Assembly: GCA_947448695.1 (NCBI GenBank)
Contig: CANFOL010000003.1
Location: 1-64,000 of the forward strand
Source: Burkholderiaceae bacterium
GTDB taxonomy: Bacteria; Pseudomonadota; Gammaproteobacteria; Burkholderiales; Burkholderiaceae
Direction of reading: 5' to 3'
Length of the DNA: 64,000 nt
Shown here piece after piece: positions 16,754-26,855 of the stretch. Each line of letters begins with the position of its first letter. Position 1 is the first letter of the stretch. The notes beneath the pieces were generated by a model that saw nothing but the letters and a program-made list of their open reading frames with translations, was not told the DNA's origin and searched no databases. A program made the position numbers and the translations under genes.

Positions 16754-18658
16754 TCAAGAAAGCTTGGGCAAGTCCATCGCCACAAAATAATTTCGAATAG
16801 ACTTTTCAATACCGCTTTCATCTAAACCACATTGGGACATCAATACTTGAGGATCACCATGGTCGATAAATTGATCTGGTAAACCAAGTTGTAAAAACGG
16901 CTTACAACTGCCTGATTTCATTAAAAACTCAATGCATGCACTCCCAGCACCACCTGCAATGACACCCTCTTCTAAGGTAACAAAACCATCATATTCTTGA
17001 CTAAATTGAAGCAATAAAGACTCGTCAATCGGTTTTACAAACCGCATGTTTACAACGGTTGCATCGATTCTATTGGCTACTTCCAGAGCAGGGTATAACA
17101 AGGTGCCAAAACAAAGAATTGCTAATTTCTTGCCCGAGGATTGTTGAGATAATCGCTCAATCTTAGCTTTCCCTAGTGGCAAAATTTCTAAATCTTCAAG
17201 TGGTACTTTACCCACTCCGGCACCACGTGGATACCTTACTGCACTTGGATGATTCAAACTAAATCCTGTTGTTAATAACAGCCGGCACTCTCGCTCGTCT
17301 GCCGGAGTCATAATGACCATGTTGGGTATACATCTCAGGTAAGGAATATCAAAAGCACCAGCATGGGTTGCCCCATCAGCGCCAACAATGCCCGCTCGAT
17401 CTAAAGCAAATACGACTGGTAAGTCTTGTAAAGCAACATCGTGGATTAACTGATCATACCCACGCTGTAGAAATGTTGAATAAATGGCGACTACGGGCTT
17501 CAAGCCTTCGCAAGCCAAACCCGCTGCGAAAGTAACTGCGTGTTGCTCAGCAATACCAACATCATAGTATCGACCTGGAAATTGTTTTTCAAACTCAACA
17601 AGTCCAGACCCTTCTCGCATGGCGGGAGTAATACCAATCAAACGTTCGTCAGCTTTTGCTTGATCACACATCCACTGACCAAATACTTGAGTGAAAGTTT
17701 GTTTCGTCGGGGTCTTAGAACTTTGAATCCCTTTGCTGGGGTCAAATTTACTAGGTCCATGGTACAGAATAGGGTCTGCTTCAGCCAACTTATAACCTTG
17801 CCCCTTTTTTGTCACAATATGCAAAAATTGGGGTCCTTCGCCAGATAAGGCTAGCTTCTTAACATTTTGCAATGTTGGCACTAATGAGTCTAAGTCATGT
17901 CCATCAATAGGCCCTATGTAGTTGAACCCAAATTCTTCAAAAATAGTTCCTGGAACTACCATGCCTTTCGTGTGCTCTTCAAGCCTTTTGGCAAATTCTC
18001 TTAAAGGTGGGGCTAAAGATAATACAGAATCAATCCCTTTTTTTGTCTTTGCATAAAAACTGCCACTCATCAATCTTGCCAAGTAACGATTCAATGCTCC
18101 TACTGCGGGAGAAATTGACATATCGTTATCATTTAAGATCACAATCAATGGTAAATCTTCATACACACCAGCATTATTTAAAGCTTCAAATGCCATCCCA
18201 GCACTCATGGCACCATCACCGATCACCGCAACAGCAACTTGTTTCTCATGCTTGGTCTGCAATCCACGAGCCATCCCCATCGCCGCAGAAATACTTGTTG
18301 AAGAATGGGCCGTTCCAAATGTGTCATACGTACTTTCAGAACGCTTAGGAAAACCAGAAATACCATCTAATTTCCTTAAGGTATGCATTAACTGCCGTCT
18401 GCCAGTCAAAATTTTATGCGCGTAACTTTGATGGCCCACATCCCAAATTAAACGATCTTCAGGAGTGTCGAGAACATAATGCAAAGCGATGGTTAACTCA
18501 ACGGTCCCAAGATTAGACGATAAATGGCCGCCAGTGTTCGATACTGACTGAAGAATATAAGCCCTTAACTCATTAGCTAGCTGCGGTAAATCATCACGAG
18601 ATAATTTTTTCAAATCATCTGGCGATTCTATTTGTTGCAGTAAATTGTCTTGCTTCAT
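16754..18658 (-). CDS. dxs: 1-deoxy-D-xylulose-5-phosphate synthase
   Basis: First enzyme of the MEP isoprenoid route, condensing pyruvate and glyceraldehyde 3-phosphate using thiamine diphosphate. The protein is 634 residues from ATG 18658; an in-frame TTG at 18673 is less likely. The TPP motif is [37 protein letters not shown], the transketolase-type [17 protein letters not shown] (catalytic Glu) and [20 protein letters not shown] are all intact. It is downstream of ispA (about 100 bp) in the common xseB-ispA-dxs order. ispH of the same pathway lies at 47.8 kb. Confidence 0.98.
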   Translation of the reverse strand: MKQDNLLQQIESPDDLKKLSRDDLPQLANELRAYILQSVSNTGGHLSSNLGTVELTIALHYVLDTPEDRLIWDVGHQSYAHKILTGRRQLMHTLRKLDGISGFPKRSESTYDTFGTAHSSTSISAAMGMARGLQTKHEKQVAVAVIGDGAMSAGMAFEALNNAGVYEDLPLIVILNDNDMSISPAVGALNRYLARLMSGSFYAKTKKGIDSVLSLAPPLREFAKRLEEHTKGMVVPGTIFEEFGFNYIGPIDGHDLDSLVPTLQNVKKLALSGEGPQFLHIVTKKGQGYKLAEADPILYHGPSKFDPSKGIQSSKTPTKQTFTQVFGQWMCDQAKADERLIGITPAMREGSGLVEFEKQFPGRYYDVGIAEQHAVTFAAGLACEGLKPVVAIYSTFLQRGYDQLIHDVALQDLPVVFALDRAGIVGADGATHAGAFDIPYLRCIPNMVIMTPADERECRLLLTTGFSLNHPSAVRYPRGAGVGKVPLEDLEILPLGKAKIERLSQQSSGKKLAILCFGTLLYPALEVANRIDATVVNMRFVKPIDESLLLQFSQEYDGFVTLEEGVIAGGAGSACIEFLMKSGSCKPFLQLGLPDQFIDHGDPQVLMSQCGLDESGIEKSIRNYFVAMDLPKLS

Positions 18659-18761
18659 AAATATTTCGTTCAAATCACTTAATCATTAAGCGAAGAAAGA
18701 GAAAACCTCTATTATCTCTCAGGTTTGCATTTTCATCAAAGATACAAGCGACTAGCTTAGA

Positions 18762-19655
18762 CTAGGAATTCCTAACAAATGCCCATTGCACAATAGCACG
18801 CAGCGGGTCTGCTTCACTACCCCATGTGTCTAAAGCATTAAAGGATCGATCCAGAAGCTCTTTTGCATAGGCTTGGGATGCCTCTAGGCCCATTAGGCTA
18901 ACAAAGGTTGGCTTATCAGCCTGCTGATCTTTGCCGGCAGTTTTACCTAAGGTTTCAGAATTTTGAGTTGCATCTAAAATATCGTCAGTAACTTGAAACC
19001 CTAATCCAACGTCTTGCGCAATCTGATCAAGAATTGCTCTCTTTTCGGAATCTACACCACCTAAAATTGCTCCCATACGAATTGCGCAATTGAGTAATGC
19101 CCCTGTTTTCAGTCGATGCATTTTTTCTAGGGTTTCTAGATTTAATATTTTTCCAACATTAGCCAAATCAATCGCTTGGCCCTTACACATACCATGCATT
19201 CCCGAACTAGTTGCCAACTCTTGAATAAGCTCTACTTTTAACTTTGCTGGTATCTTCGTCTGGGAAAGTATGACAAACGCTTGCGCTTGAAGCGCATCGC
19301 CAACTAATAATGCCGTAGCTTCATTAAAAACTTTGTGTGTGGTTGGCTTTCCTCGACGAAGGGCATCGTTATCCATTGACGGTAAATCATCATGAACTAA
19401 AGAATAGGTATGAATCAATTCAATCGCAACCGCCACTTCATCAACCTGCTCAATTTCTTGCATGTCTGATTTTTGACCTAATTGCCACGCCGCATAAATG
19501 AGTAATGGGCGTATTCTCTTACCACCGGCTCTGACTGCATAAGCCATGGCTGGATACAATTGATCTAAGCCATCATCCTCAGAGGGAGTGGCATGTACTA
19601 ATGCTAATTCAATACGCTGTGCGTATTCTGATCTCCAAGCTTTCCAATCAAACAT
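18762..19655 (-). CDS. ispA: polyprenyl synthetase (farnesyl diphosphate synthase)
   Basis: Makes geranyl and farnesyl diphosphate from IPP and DMAPP, 297 residues. The first Asp-rich motif is VHDDLPSMDNDALRRG, the second DDILDATQ. GGKRIRPLLIYAAW binds diphosphate. The two residues before the first motif (SL of TYSLVHDD) fit a short-chain enzyme. The ATG shares one base with the xseB stop (TAATG), giving translational coupling. Confidence 0.96.
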   Translation of the reverse strand: MFDWKAWRSEYAQRIELALVHATPSEDDGLDQLYPAMAYAVRAGGKRIRPLLIYAAWQLGQKSDMQEIEQVDEVAVAIELIHTYSLVHDDLPSMDNDALRRGKPTTHKVFNEATALLVGDALQAQAFVILSQTKIPAKLKVELIQELATSSGMHGMCKGQAIDLANVGKILNLETLEKMHRLKTGALLNCAIRMGAILGGVDSEKRAILDQIAQDVGLGFQVTDDILDATQNSETLGKTAGKDQQADKPTFVSLMGLEASQAYAKELLDRSFNALDTWGSEADPLRAIVQWAFVRNS

Positions 19656-19891
19656 TATTCGGCCTCAAAAACTTTAACTTGTTGCTCAACTTGATCCAGT
19701 AACTTTTGACATAATTTAATTAATTCAACGCCTCGTTTATAAGAAACTAAATTTTCTTCAAGTGGCATTTTTCCAGACTCCATCTCTTGAATTAATTTCT
19801 CTAATTCAGCAACCGCTTGCTCATAGTTGGGTACTTGAATACTCGCTTTTACTTCATCCATTTTGGATTCTTTTTCTTTAGACGATGGCAT
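19655..19891 (-). CDS. xseB: exodeoxyribonuclease VII small subunit
   Basis: Small subunit of exonuclease VII, which degrades single-stranded DNA with XseA. It has 78 residues with the family helix NYEQAVAELEKLIQEMESG, then MPLEENLVSYKRGVELIKLC and a short C-terminal helix ending in VKVFEAE. An in-frame ATG at 19861 is an alternative start. It leads the xseB-ispA-dxs operon and is divergent from the Rieske oxygenase gene. Confidence 0.95.
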   Translation of the reverse strand: MPSSKEKESKMDEVKASIQVPNYEQAVAELEKLIQEMESGKMPLEENLVSYKRGVELIKLCQKLLDQVEQQVKVFEAE

Positions 19892-19944
19892 GCAATTAAG
19901 ACCTTTAATAAATATGTAATATTAGACCAATTAGTCGAATTATA

Positions 19945-19973
19945 TGGACTTCAAATTTCACTTTTAGTATAAT
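19945..19973 (+). promoter_or_regulatory. candidate sigma-70 promoter for the Rieske gene
   Basis: A perfect TATAAT at 19968-19973 has TGGACT 17 bp upstream, a weak -35. It would give a leader of about 80 nt before the ATG at 20062. Not tested; the -10 is convincing, the -35 less so. Confidence 0.5.
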
Positions 19974-19991
19974 GCTAGATTCCTTTCCAAT

Positions 19992-20005
19992 ATCGACATG
20001 TCGAT
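19992..20005. promoter_or_regulatory. 14-bp palindrome in the Rieske gene leader
   Basis: ATCGACATGTCGAT is a perfect palindrome, extended by CCAA on the left and TTGG on the right with small bulges. It lies just downstream of the TATAAT, where a repressor would sit, and could equally form an RNA hairpin. Confidence 0.45.
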
Positions 20006-20061
20006 GGTTGGATTGGTTATTCCGCTTAGCTTCGGCTGACTTTTTTTCGGGGGTGGGGAGA

Positions 20062-21159
20062 ATGACTAATCTGGCTACCGCGCAGCAGCTTGCGCCGTCC
20101 AATTTGCAGTTACCTGTCAATGCGTATTTTGACACTGAGTTGTTTAACAAAGAAATGGCCTTGCTTTTTGCAAGTGGTCCAAAATATATCGGTCATGAAC
20201 TGATGGTTCCAGAACTTGGTGACTATCAAACACTGCGAACCGAAAATGAAGGCCGAGTTCTCGTTCGCAATGAGAAAGGCATTGAGCTACTCTCTAATGT
20301 ATGCCGGCATCGTCAAGCAATTATGCTCAATGGTAAAGGCCAAGTTGATCATATTGTTTGTCCACTGCATCGCTGGACTTATGACTTACAGGGTGAACTC
20401 ATGGGCGCTCCTCATTTTGGAGAAAATCCTTGTTTGCATCTTGGCAAAAGTCCACTTCAAAATTGGCAAGGATTACTTTTCGAAGGACCAAGAGACGTCC
20501 ATGCCGATTTAGCAAAATTAGGTGTAAAAGATGAACTGAATTTTCAAGGTTATTTACTTGACCATGTCGAGATTCACGAATGCGATTACAACTGGAAAAC
20601 TTTTATTGAAGTCTATCTTGAAGACTATCATGTCGGTCCATTTCATCCTGGCTTAGGACAGTTTGTAACCTGCGATGATTTATCTTGGGAATTCGGCAAT
20701 TGGTACAGCGTACAAAAAGTCGGTCTAAATAATCAACTCAAAAAACCTGGCTCACATGTTTATGCAAAATGGCATGATGCTGTCCTGCGTCATCATGGTG
20801 GCAAATTACCCGATTGTGGGGCAATTTGGTTAACTTATTATCCAAACGTCATGATTGAATGGTACCCAGGAGTACTATGTATTTCAACGCTTCAACCTTT
20901 AGGTCCAAATAAAACCAGAAATATTGTCGAGTTTTATTACCCGGAAGAAATCGTTTGGTTTGAACGAGAATTTATTGATGCTGAACGCGCTGCCTATATG
21001 GAGACCTGTATTGAGGATGATGAAATCGCGGCGCGCATGGATGCCGGTCGTGCCGCTCTATTAGCTAGAGGCCAAAATGAGGTTGGTCCCTATCAAAGCC
21101 CAATGGAAGATGGTATGCAACACTTTCACGAGTGGTATCGCGCAGCAATGCAGTTTTAA
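20062..21159 (+). CDS. Rieske 2Fe-2S aromatic ring-hydroxylating oxygenase alpha subunit-like protein
   Basis: About 365 residues from ATG 20062. An N-terminal Rieske domain shows the CxH...CxxH cluster ligands as NVCRHRQAIML and HIVCPLHRWTYD. The C-terminal SRPBCC catalytic domain has YLEDYHVGPFHPGLGQF, with His residues and a later Asp/Glu suited to a mononuclear iron site. An upstream in-frame ATG at 19972 falls inside the promoter region and is rejected; GGGGAG lies close before the chosen start with a second G-rich tract further upstream. A reductase partner is not adjacent, although a 2Fe-2S flavin reductase occurs at 40.8 kb. It overlaps the convergent ZIP gene by four bases. Substrate unknown. 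Confidence 0.88.
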   Translation: MTNLATAQQLAPSNLQLPVNAYFDTELFNKEMALLFASGPKYIGHELMVPELGDYQTLRTENEGRVLVRNEKGIELLSNVCRHRQAIMLNGKGQVDHIVCPLHRWTYDLQGELMGAPHFGENPCLHLGKSPLQNWQGLLFEGPRDVHADLAKLGVKDELNFQGYLLDHVEIHECDYNWKTFIEVYLEDYHVGPFHPGLGQFVTCDDLSWEFGNWYSVQKVGLNNQLKKPGSHVYAKWHDAVLRHHGGKLPDCGAIWLTYYPNVMIEWYPGVLCISTLQPLGPNKTRNIVEFYYPEEIVWFEREFIDAERAAYMETCIEDDEIAARMDAGRAALLARGQNEVGPYQSPMEDGMQHFHEWYRAAMQF

Positions 21160-21941
21160 TGATGAAAAATGGATAGGCCAATAACTAGGCCTACTCCAAT
21201 CAAAATCAAGGTAATTTGTTTAAATGATTCTCTAATTTGTAATCGGCGATTCATCTGCGGCATTAAATCACTCACAGCAATATATATAAAGCTACTCGAA
21301 GCAAATACTAGTAAATAGGGAATCCAAGAGATAGATTGCTCTAAAAAAGCATAGCCCAATACACCACCTACAACTGCCAACAGTCCGCAAATCATGTTAT
21401 AAAACAAAGCTCTTTTCTTACTAAATCCAGCATTGAGCAATACCATGAAATTGCCAATTTCTTGGGGTATTTCATGGGCAATAATAGCAATCGCAGTCAG
21501 AACACCTACTTCTGGATTGGCAATAAAAGCCGCAGCAATTAAAACGCCGTCAACAAAATTATGAACGCCATCACCAACTAAAATCATCCAACCACTCTTT
21601 CCGGCCTCCTCCGCATCATGCCCAGCATGGTGGTCATGACCATCACCTTCATGATGGTGGTTATGCCGAATAAGAGCCACTTTTTCAAGCATAAAGAAAA
21701 ATAAGATGCCAGCTAACAATAATGAAAACAAGTATGTGGTAGAGGCATTAGCGTCCTCAAAAGCTTCTGGCAAAGAATGTAAAAGTGCCGTTGCCAATAA
21801 TAGCCCCACGGAAAAACTCACCATATTCTCCACAATAGAAGCTAAAAACTTAAAGGATAGTGTGGCCGCGGCAGAGATACTAATCACCCCAGCTGACAAT
21901 GTCGCTAACACAATCCAAATTAAAAGGTTATAACTATCCAC
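21156..21941 (-). CDS. ZIP-family divalent metal transporter
   Basis: Inner-membrane ZIP carrier of about 261 residues with eight hydrophobic segments, likely importing zinc or another divalent cation. Metal-binding helices show DGVHNFVDGVLIAAAF and IAHEIPQEIGNFMVLL. Between segments three and four lies a His-rich cytoplasmic loop (HNHHHEGDGHDHHAGHD), a metal-sensing or buffering feature of the family. The start chosen is GTG 21941, ten bases after GAGG and two bases beyond the polA stop. A TTG at 21962 would overlap polA by 19 bases. Confidence 0.92.
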   Translation of the reverse strand: MDSYNLLIWIVLATLSAGVISISAAATLSFKFLASIVENMVSFSVGLLLATALLHSLPEAFEDANASTTYLFSLLLAGILFFFMLEKVALIRHNHHHEGDGHDHHAGHDAEEAGKSGWMILVGDGVHNFVDGVLIAAAFIANPEVGVLTAIAIIAHEIPQEIGNFMVLLNAGFSKKRALFYNMICGLLAVVGGVLGYAFLEQSISWIPYLLVFASSSFIYIAVSDLMPQMNRRLQIRESFKQITLILIGVGLVIGLSIFHH

Positions 21942-21943
21942 GC

Positions 21944-24676
21944 TTAATGTGCCTCTTCCCAATTACTACCAACACCAATACCTACCTCAAGAGGAACTCT
22001 TAAAGTGGCTACATGTGTCATTAAGTTTCTAAGCTGTATTTTAACGAGGTCTAGTTCTGCTGGAGGAACCTCTAAAACCAATTCATCATGAACTTGTAAT
22101 AGCAATTGTGTTTGTAAGTTTTCAGATTCTAACCAAGATTGGACCGCAATCATGGAGAGCTTAATTAAATCGGCTGCCGTACCTTGCATCGGCGCATTAA
22201 TGGCCGCACGCTCTGCTCCTTGGCGTCTCATACCATTCGAACTATTGATCTCAGGCAGCCATAATCTTCTACCAAAAATAGTTTCTACATACCCTTTTTC
22301 TTTTGCTAAAACTCGGGTTTCAGACATGTACTTAGCTACTCCGGGATAACGACCAAAATAGGTATCTATATATGTTTGCGCTGCTGAGCGCTCAATCCCT
22401 AAATTGCTGGCCAACCCAAATGCGCTCATGCCGTATATCAACCCGAAATTAATTACTTTTGCATAACGCCGTTGCTCTGGTGTAACACCTTCGAGAGATA
22501 CTGCAAAAATCTCAGCCGCTGTTGCTTGATGAATATCTCGCCCCTGTGCAAAAGCTTCTAATAAATTAGCATCTTGGGCAATATGGGCCATAATCCTTAA
22601 TTCAATTTGTGAGTAATCTGCAGAAATTAATTGCCATCCAGGTCTCGCAATAAAGGCTTCACGGATTTTGCGCCCCTCTTCTGTGCGCACAGGAATATTC
22701 TGTAAATTCGGCTCATTAGAGGCTAATCTACCTGTCGCCGCAACTGCTTGAGCATAATTCGTGTGGACTCTGCCAGTCTTGCTATCGGCCATTCTTGGCA
22801 ATTTTTCAACATAGGTCGATTGCAATTTTGCTAAAGATCGATAATCTAGAATACGAGCTGGTAATGGGTAGTTTTCTGATAGTTTTTGTAATACTTCTTC
22901 GTCTGTAGAAGGTGCGCCACCAGGAGTTTTTTTAATAATTGGTAAATTTTTAACTTGAAATAAAATTTCACCTATTTGTTTTGGCGATTGAATATTAAAA
23001 GGTTGGCCCGCCAAGGTGTGAATTTCTTTTTCCAACTCCAGGAGTCGCATACCAATGACCTGACCCTGTTGGGCTAGTTTTATAGAATCAATCAAAATTC
23101 CATTACGCTCCATACGCGCAAGAACTAACATAGTAGGTATTTCAATTTCTTGATATACATATCGCAGATGTTCATCAGCTTCAATTACCGGCCATAAATG
23201 CTGATGAAGACGTAACGTAATATCTGCATCTTCCGCAGCATATTGTGTTGCAGTAGCAATATCTACTTGATCAAACCCAATTTGCGAAGCCCCTTTTCCA
23301 CAAACCTCTTCAAAAGTGATTGTCTTAACTCCGAGATGACGCTGTGCCAAGCTATCCATATCGTGGGATCGATGTGATTCATATACATACGATTGCAATA
23401 AGGTGTCATGCACAATCCCACGCAGTGTAATTCCGTGATTTGACAATATATGCCAATCAAATTTAAGGTTTTGGCCAAGTTTAAAAGCTTTAGGGTCTTC
23501 CAACCATGGGCGTAAGGCTTCTAGAGCCTCTGCGCGATCTAATTGATCTTCATTGGTGTTATGCCCTAGGGGAATGTAGCATGCTTGACCAGCTTCGACA
23601 GATAAAGAAATGCCCACTAATTGAGAGCGCATTGGATCGAGCCCAGTTGTTTCGGTATCAATACAGGTTAAAGAAGCTTTCTGTATCTTCTCTAGCCAAG
23701 CATTGAGTTGCTCTTTACTTATGACCATCTCATAATTTTTATGGATTGGCTCAGAAGGGAACGTGAGTTGGTTTTGCTGTGAGCTACTATCAAATTCATG
23801 AGCAGAACTTTGGTTATTTACTTCATACTCTTTTAACCAAGTTTTAAATCCATAACGAATGAATAATTCTTTTAACTGATCATGATTTTCAGGTTGAACT
23901 TGTAGCTCAGAAAGATCATTTAAGTGCTCATCAAGTTCGCAATCCACTTTAACCGTCAGTAAGCGCTTCGCTTGCACGAGCCAAGTAAGTGAATTTCTTA
24001 GATTTTCTCCAACGACGCCTTTGATTTGATCTGACTTTGCAGTAACACCATCTAAATTACCAAACTCGGTCAACCATTTCACTGCAGTTTTTGGCCCTGC
24101 TTTAGGAACACCTGGGACATTGTCCACAGTGTCGCCAATAATGGTTAGATAATCCACAATTAAGTGTGGCGGAATCCCAAATTTATCAATCACCCCTTGT
24201 ATATCGAGTTTTTCATTCGTCATAGTATTGATTAAAGTGACTGATTGATCGACTAATTGGGCCAGGTCTTTATCTCCTGTAGAAATAACTGTTTTCCAAC
24301 CTACTGCTGTTGCCTTTTTTGCCAAAGTCCCAATAACGTCATCCGCTTCGACACCCGGTACCATGATTACAGGCCATCCTAATGCTTTAACAACCGCATG
24401 AATTGGCTCAATTTGCTTAACCAGATCCTCTGGCATTGGAGAACGATTGGCTTTATATTGTGGATACCACTCATCTCTAAATGTAGGACCTTTGGCATCA
24501 AAAACACAAGCAATATGAGAAGTTGGTAACTCGGATCGTAGACGGCGTAACATATTAATCATGCCGTAAATGGCACCTGTAGGCTCTCCTTTAGGATTGC
24601 GCAAATCAGGCATAGCGTGAAAGGCCCTATATAGGTAACTAGAACCATCAACTAATAATAATAATTCTTTAGACAT
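21944..24676 (-). CDS. polA: DNA polymerase I
   Basis: Gap-filling and primer-removing polymerase, 910 residues with all three domains. The 5' nuclease opens with LLLVDGSSYLYRAFHA and includes VEADDVIGTLA and TGDKDLAQLV. The 3'-5' exonuclease keeps its DEDD acids in CIDTETTGLDP, NLKFDWHIL and YAAEDADIT, so proofreading should be active. The polymerase has SADYSQIELRIMAHIA, RRYAKVINFGLIYGMSAFGL and QVHDELVLEVP. It is divergent from the DUF2782 gene by 22 bp. Confidence 0.98.
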   Translation of the reverse strand: MSKELLLLVDGSSYLYRAFHAMPDLRNPKGEPTGAIYGMINMLRRLRSELPTSHIACVFDAKGPTFRDEWYPQYKANRSPMPEDLVKQIEPIHAVVKALGWPVIMVPGVEADDVIGTLAKKATAVGWKTVISTGDKDLAQLVDQSVTLINTMTNEKLDIQGVIDKFGIPPHLIVDYLTIIGDTVDNVPGVPKAGPKTAVKWLTEFGNLDGVTAKSDQIKGVVGENLRNSLTWLVQAKRLLTVKVDCELDEHLNDLSELQVQPENHDQLKELFIRYGFKTWLKEYEVNNQSSAHEFDSSSQQNQLTFPSEPIHKNYEMVISKEQLNAWLEKIQKASLTCIDTETTGLDPMRSQLVGISLSVEAGQACYIPLGHNTNEDQLDRAEALEALRPWLEDPKAFKLGQNLKFDWHILSNHGITLRGIVHDTLLQSYVYESHRSHDMDSLAQRHLGVKTITFEEVCGKGASQIGFDQVDIATATQYAAEDADITLRLHQHLWPVIEADEHLRYVYQEIEIPTMLVLARMERNGILIDSIKLAQQGQVIGMRLLELEKEIHTLAGQPFNIQSPKQIGEILFQVKNLPIIKKTPGGAPSTDEEVLQKLSENYPLPARILDYRSLAKLQSTYVEKLPRMADSKTGRVHTNYAQAVAATGRLASNEPNLQNIPVRTEEGRKIREAFIARPGWQLISADYSQIELRIMAHIAQDANLLEAFAQGRDIHQATAAEIFAVSLEGVTPEQRRYAKVINFGLIYGMSAFGLASNLGIERSAAQTYIDTYFGRYPGVAKYMSETRVLAKEKGYVETIFGRRLWLPEINSSNGMRRQGAERAAINAPMQGTAADLIKLSMIAVQSWLESENLQTQLLLQVHDELVLEVPPAELDLVKIQLRNLMTHVATLRVPLEVGIGVGSNWEEAH

Positions 24677-24698
24677 ACCTTAATCGTACAATTGACCT

Positions 24699-25106
24699 AT
24701 GAATAACAACTTATATTTATTTCTTCGATATTTATTAGGGACTATTATCCCCCTAATTTTACTAACTCCCGATTTCAGTTATGCCCAAGCAACTAATTCA
24801 ACTGGGCCTTCTAAGTCACAAATATTGACCCAGCAAGAGTTAGACGCGATTAACCATCAACCCATTGCCCCAAAAATGTATGCCACAGAGGGCGTTCAAG
24901 GGGTTCAAAAGCGTGAAACTAGCTTTTCTTTTCAAGAAGATAATGGCACAAAAGTTCAAGAGTTTAGAGATGTTGGTCAAAATATTGAAATCCAAGTCGA
25001 TTCTGCCATGGGGACTCATTATCTGATGAGTCCAAATTTAGATAAAGATCTCGACCCCACTAGGCAAACGATTAATCGTGTGCCTGCCATCAACCTGCCA
25101 TTTTAA
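24699..25106 (+). CDS. DUF2782 family exported protein
   Basis: Small protein of 135 residues with an N-terminal signal or anchor (LRYLLGTIIPLILLTPDFSYAQ) and a short C-terminal domain. The conserved-looking core is VREFRDVGQN-like QEFRDVGQNIEIQVD, then GTHYLMSPN. The order polA, this gene, thrB is usual in Burkholderiales, where it is annotated DUF2782. It probably sits in the periplasm. Function unknown; the fold is likely a small beta domain. Confidence 0.8.
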   Translation: MNNNLYLFLRYLLGTIIPLILLTPDFSYAQATNSTGPSKSQILTQQELDAINHQPIAPKMYATEGVQGVQKRETSFSFQEDNGTKVQEFRDVGQNIEIQVDSAMGTHYLMSPNLDKDLDPTRQTINRVPAINLPF

Positions 25107-25111
25107 TTTTC

Positions 25112-26077
25112 ATGGCTGTCTACACATCTATCTCGTTCGAAGAAGCTCAAAATTGGTTAAGCCGTACGTTTGACTTGGGTCAGCTAACCAATTTGACGGG
25201 GATTAGTGGCGGTATTGAAAATACGAATTATTTTTTAGATGTCACTCAAGACAAGCTCAGAAAACAATACGTTTTAACTATATTTGAGAGGTTGGCGCAA
25301 GAGCAACTACCTTTTTACCTCAATTTAATGGCGCACCTTTCCTCCCATGGCATTAAGGTGCCAACCCCATACCCAAACCATAACGGCGTAATCCTCCAAA
25401 GTCTCGCTAATAAGCCTGCGGTTATCGTCAGTAAGTTAGAAGGCTCTTCTCGTCTAAATCCTCAGGTTGCTCACTGCGCTCAAGTAGGAGATATGCTCGC
25501 CAAAATGCATTTGGCAGGAAAATCTTACCCTAGCATCCAAGAGAATTTAAGAAGTTTGCCTTGGTGGAAATCTGCCACGCAAGAAATCTTACCTTTTATT
25601 GATCATACAAAACAAGAGATACTGAAGGCCGAGCTTGATACTCAAAATCAATTTTTCAATAGTTCGACGTTCTCTAGGCTTCCTTCAGGTGCTTGTCATT
25701 GTGACTTGTTTAGAGATAATGTTCTCTTTAAAGATAATGACGAGCTAAGCGGTTTTTTTGATTTTTATTTTGCCGGAACTGATAAGTGGCTTTTTGATAT
25801 CGCTGTTACTGCAAATGATTGGTGTATTGATCTTGAGTCAGGGGTATTTGACCAAGCTCGTTTAGAGGCATTACTCAAGTCCTACGAGCAAGTTCGTCCT
25901 TTGACTAGTGACGAAAAAAATAGTTGGTCTTTGATGTTGCGAGCTGCAGCACTACGATTTTGGATTTCACGTTTGTGGGACTTTTATATCCCCAGAAATG
26001 CTCAATTACTTACGCCTCATGACCCAACCCATTTTGAAACTATTCTTCGTTTAAGAATTAAAGATGATACAAATTAA
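25112..26077 (+). CDS. thrB: homoserine kinase (choline kinase-like ThrB)
   Basis: Phosphorylates L-homoserine in threonine synthesis. The 321-residue protein is of the APH/choline-kinase fold used in many proteobacteria, not the GHMP type. The N-terminus has FDLGQLTNLTGISGGIENTN. The catalytic loop is CHCDLFRDNVLF, with the Asp base and metal Asn, and the metal Asp is in GFFDFYFAG. It begins six bases after the DUF2782 stop, and its 3' end overlaps the next gene by 14 bases, indicating one operon. Confidence 0.95.
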   Translation: MAVYTSISFEEAQNWLSRTFDLGQLTNLTGISGGIENTNYFLDVTQDKLRKQYVLTIFERLAQEQLPFYLNLMAHLSSHGIKVPTPYPNHNGVILQSLANKPAVIVSKLEGSSRLNPQVAHCAQVGDMLAKMHLAGKSYPSIQENLRSLPWWKSATQEILPFIDHTKQEILKAELDTQNQFFNSSTFSRLPSGACHCDLFRDNVLFKDNDELSGFFDFYFAGTDKWLFDIAVTANDWCIDLESGVFDQARLEALLKSYEQVRPLTSDEKNSWSLMLRAAALRFWISRLWDFYIPRNAQLLTPHDPTHFETILRLRIKDDTN

Positions 26078-26855
26078 CCGCGTTCCATCTTCAACTGGAT
26101 ATACCTGGATCAGGCAAGGTATTTGGCTTTTTAAACAAAGCCCTTTTACTTTTTTGATGCTCGTCTTTTTATATATTTTTGTTGTGCAAATGTCGATGTT
26201 TATCCCAATTGTTGGTTTCGTCATTGTGCTGCTTTTAAGTCCTGTACTTTCAGTAGGATTTTTAACCGCCTGCCAAAAAGTAATTCGTAAAGAGGTGGTG
26301 CGGCCAACGATTTACTTAAGTCCTTTAAAAGACTATGCTGGACCGATTCGCACCAGGCTTATTCAATTAGGCTCAATTTATACCTTATTGATTGTCTTAC
26401 TAAGTGTTGTTGCCGCTCAGTTTATTGATGTTGAAAAAATCATCCCCTTAATTACTGAAGGTAAATTATCTGGTCCAGATTTAGTTAAGGAAATGTACTT
26501 TGCGATGTGCGTTGCGGTAATTCTCTACCTACCCATCGCAACTCTGATGTGGTTTTCCCCACAATTAATTGCTTGGAAAAATCTTTCAATACCCAAAGCC
26601 CTTTTTGGTAGTTGGATGGCTTTTTGGCTTAACAAAGGTGCATTTTTTGTTTATTTCAGCACTTGGGGAATTATTCTAATTGCGATTCCATTATTTTTAG
26701 GCGCATTCTTTGAGGCGATTCAACTCAGTGAATATGCTTCTTTTGTTATTACCCCATTGAGTATGGCTGGCATTACAGTTTTGTATTGCAGCTTTTTTGC
26801 AACTTGGAAGGGGTGCTTTATCGATAACTCTGAGAAAATTCCTGCACAATCTTAA
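26064..26855 (+). CDS. BPSS1780-type integral membrane protein
   Basis: A 263-residue membrane protein with about five to six hydrophobic segments (for example FTFLMLVFLYIFVVQMSMF and TLLIVLLSVVAAQFI). The N-terminal motif SSTGYTWIRQGIWLFKQSP is characteristic of the family named after BPSS1780 in Burkholderia and found beside thrB. The start at ATG 26064 lies inside the last codons of thrB. Its 3' end overlaps uvrD by four bases, convergent. Function unknown. Confidence 0.85.
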   Translation: MIQINRVPSSTGYTWIRQGIWLFKQSPFTFLMLVFLYIFVVQMSMFIPIVGFVIVLLLSPVLSVGFLTACQKVIRKEVVRPTIYLSPLKDYAGPIRTRLIQLGSIYTLLIVLLSVVAAQFIDVEKIIPLITEGKLSGPDLVKEMYFAMCVAVILYLPIATLMWFSPQLIAWKNLSIPKALFGSWMAFWLNKGAFFVYFSTWGIILIAIPLFLGAFFEAIQLSEYASFVITPLSMAGITVLYCSFFATWKGCFIDNSEKIPAQS

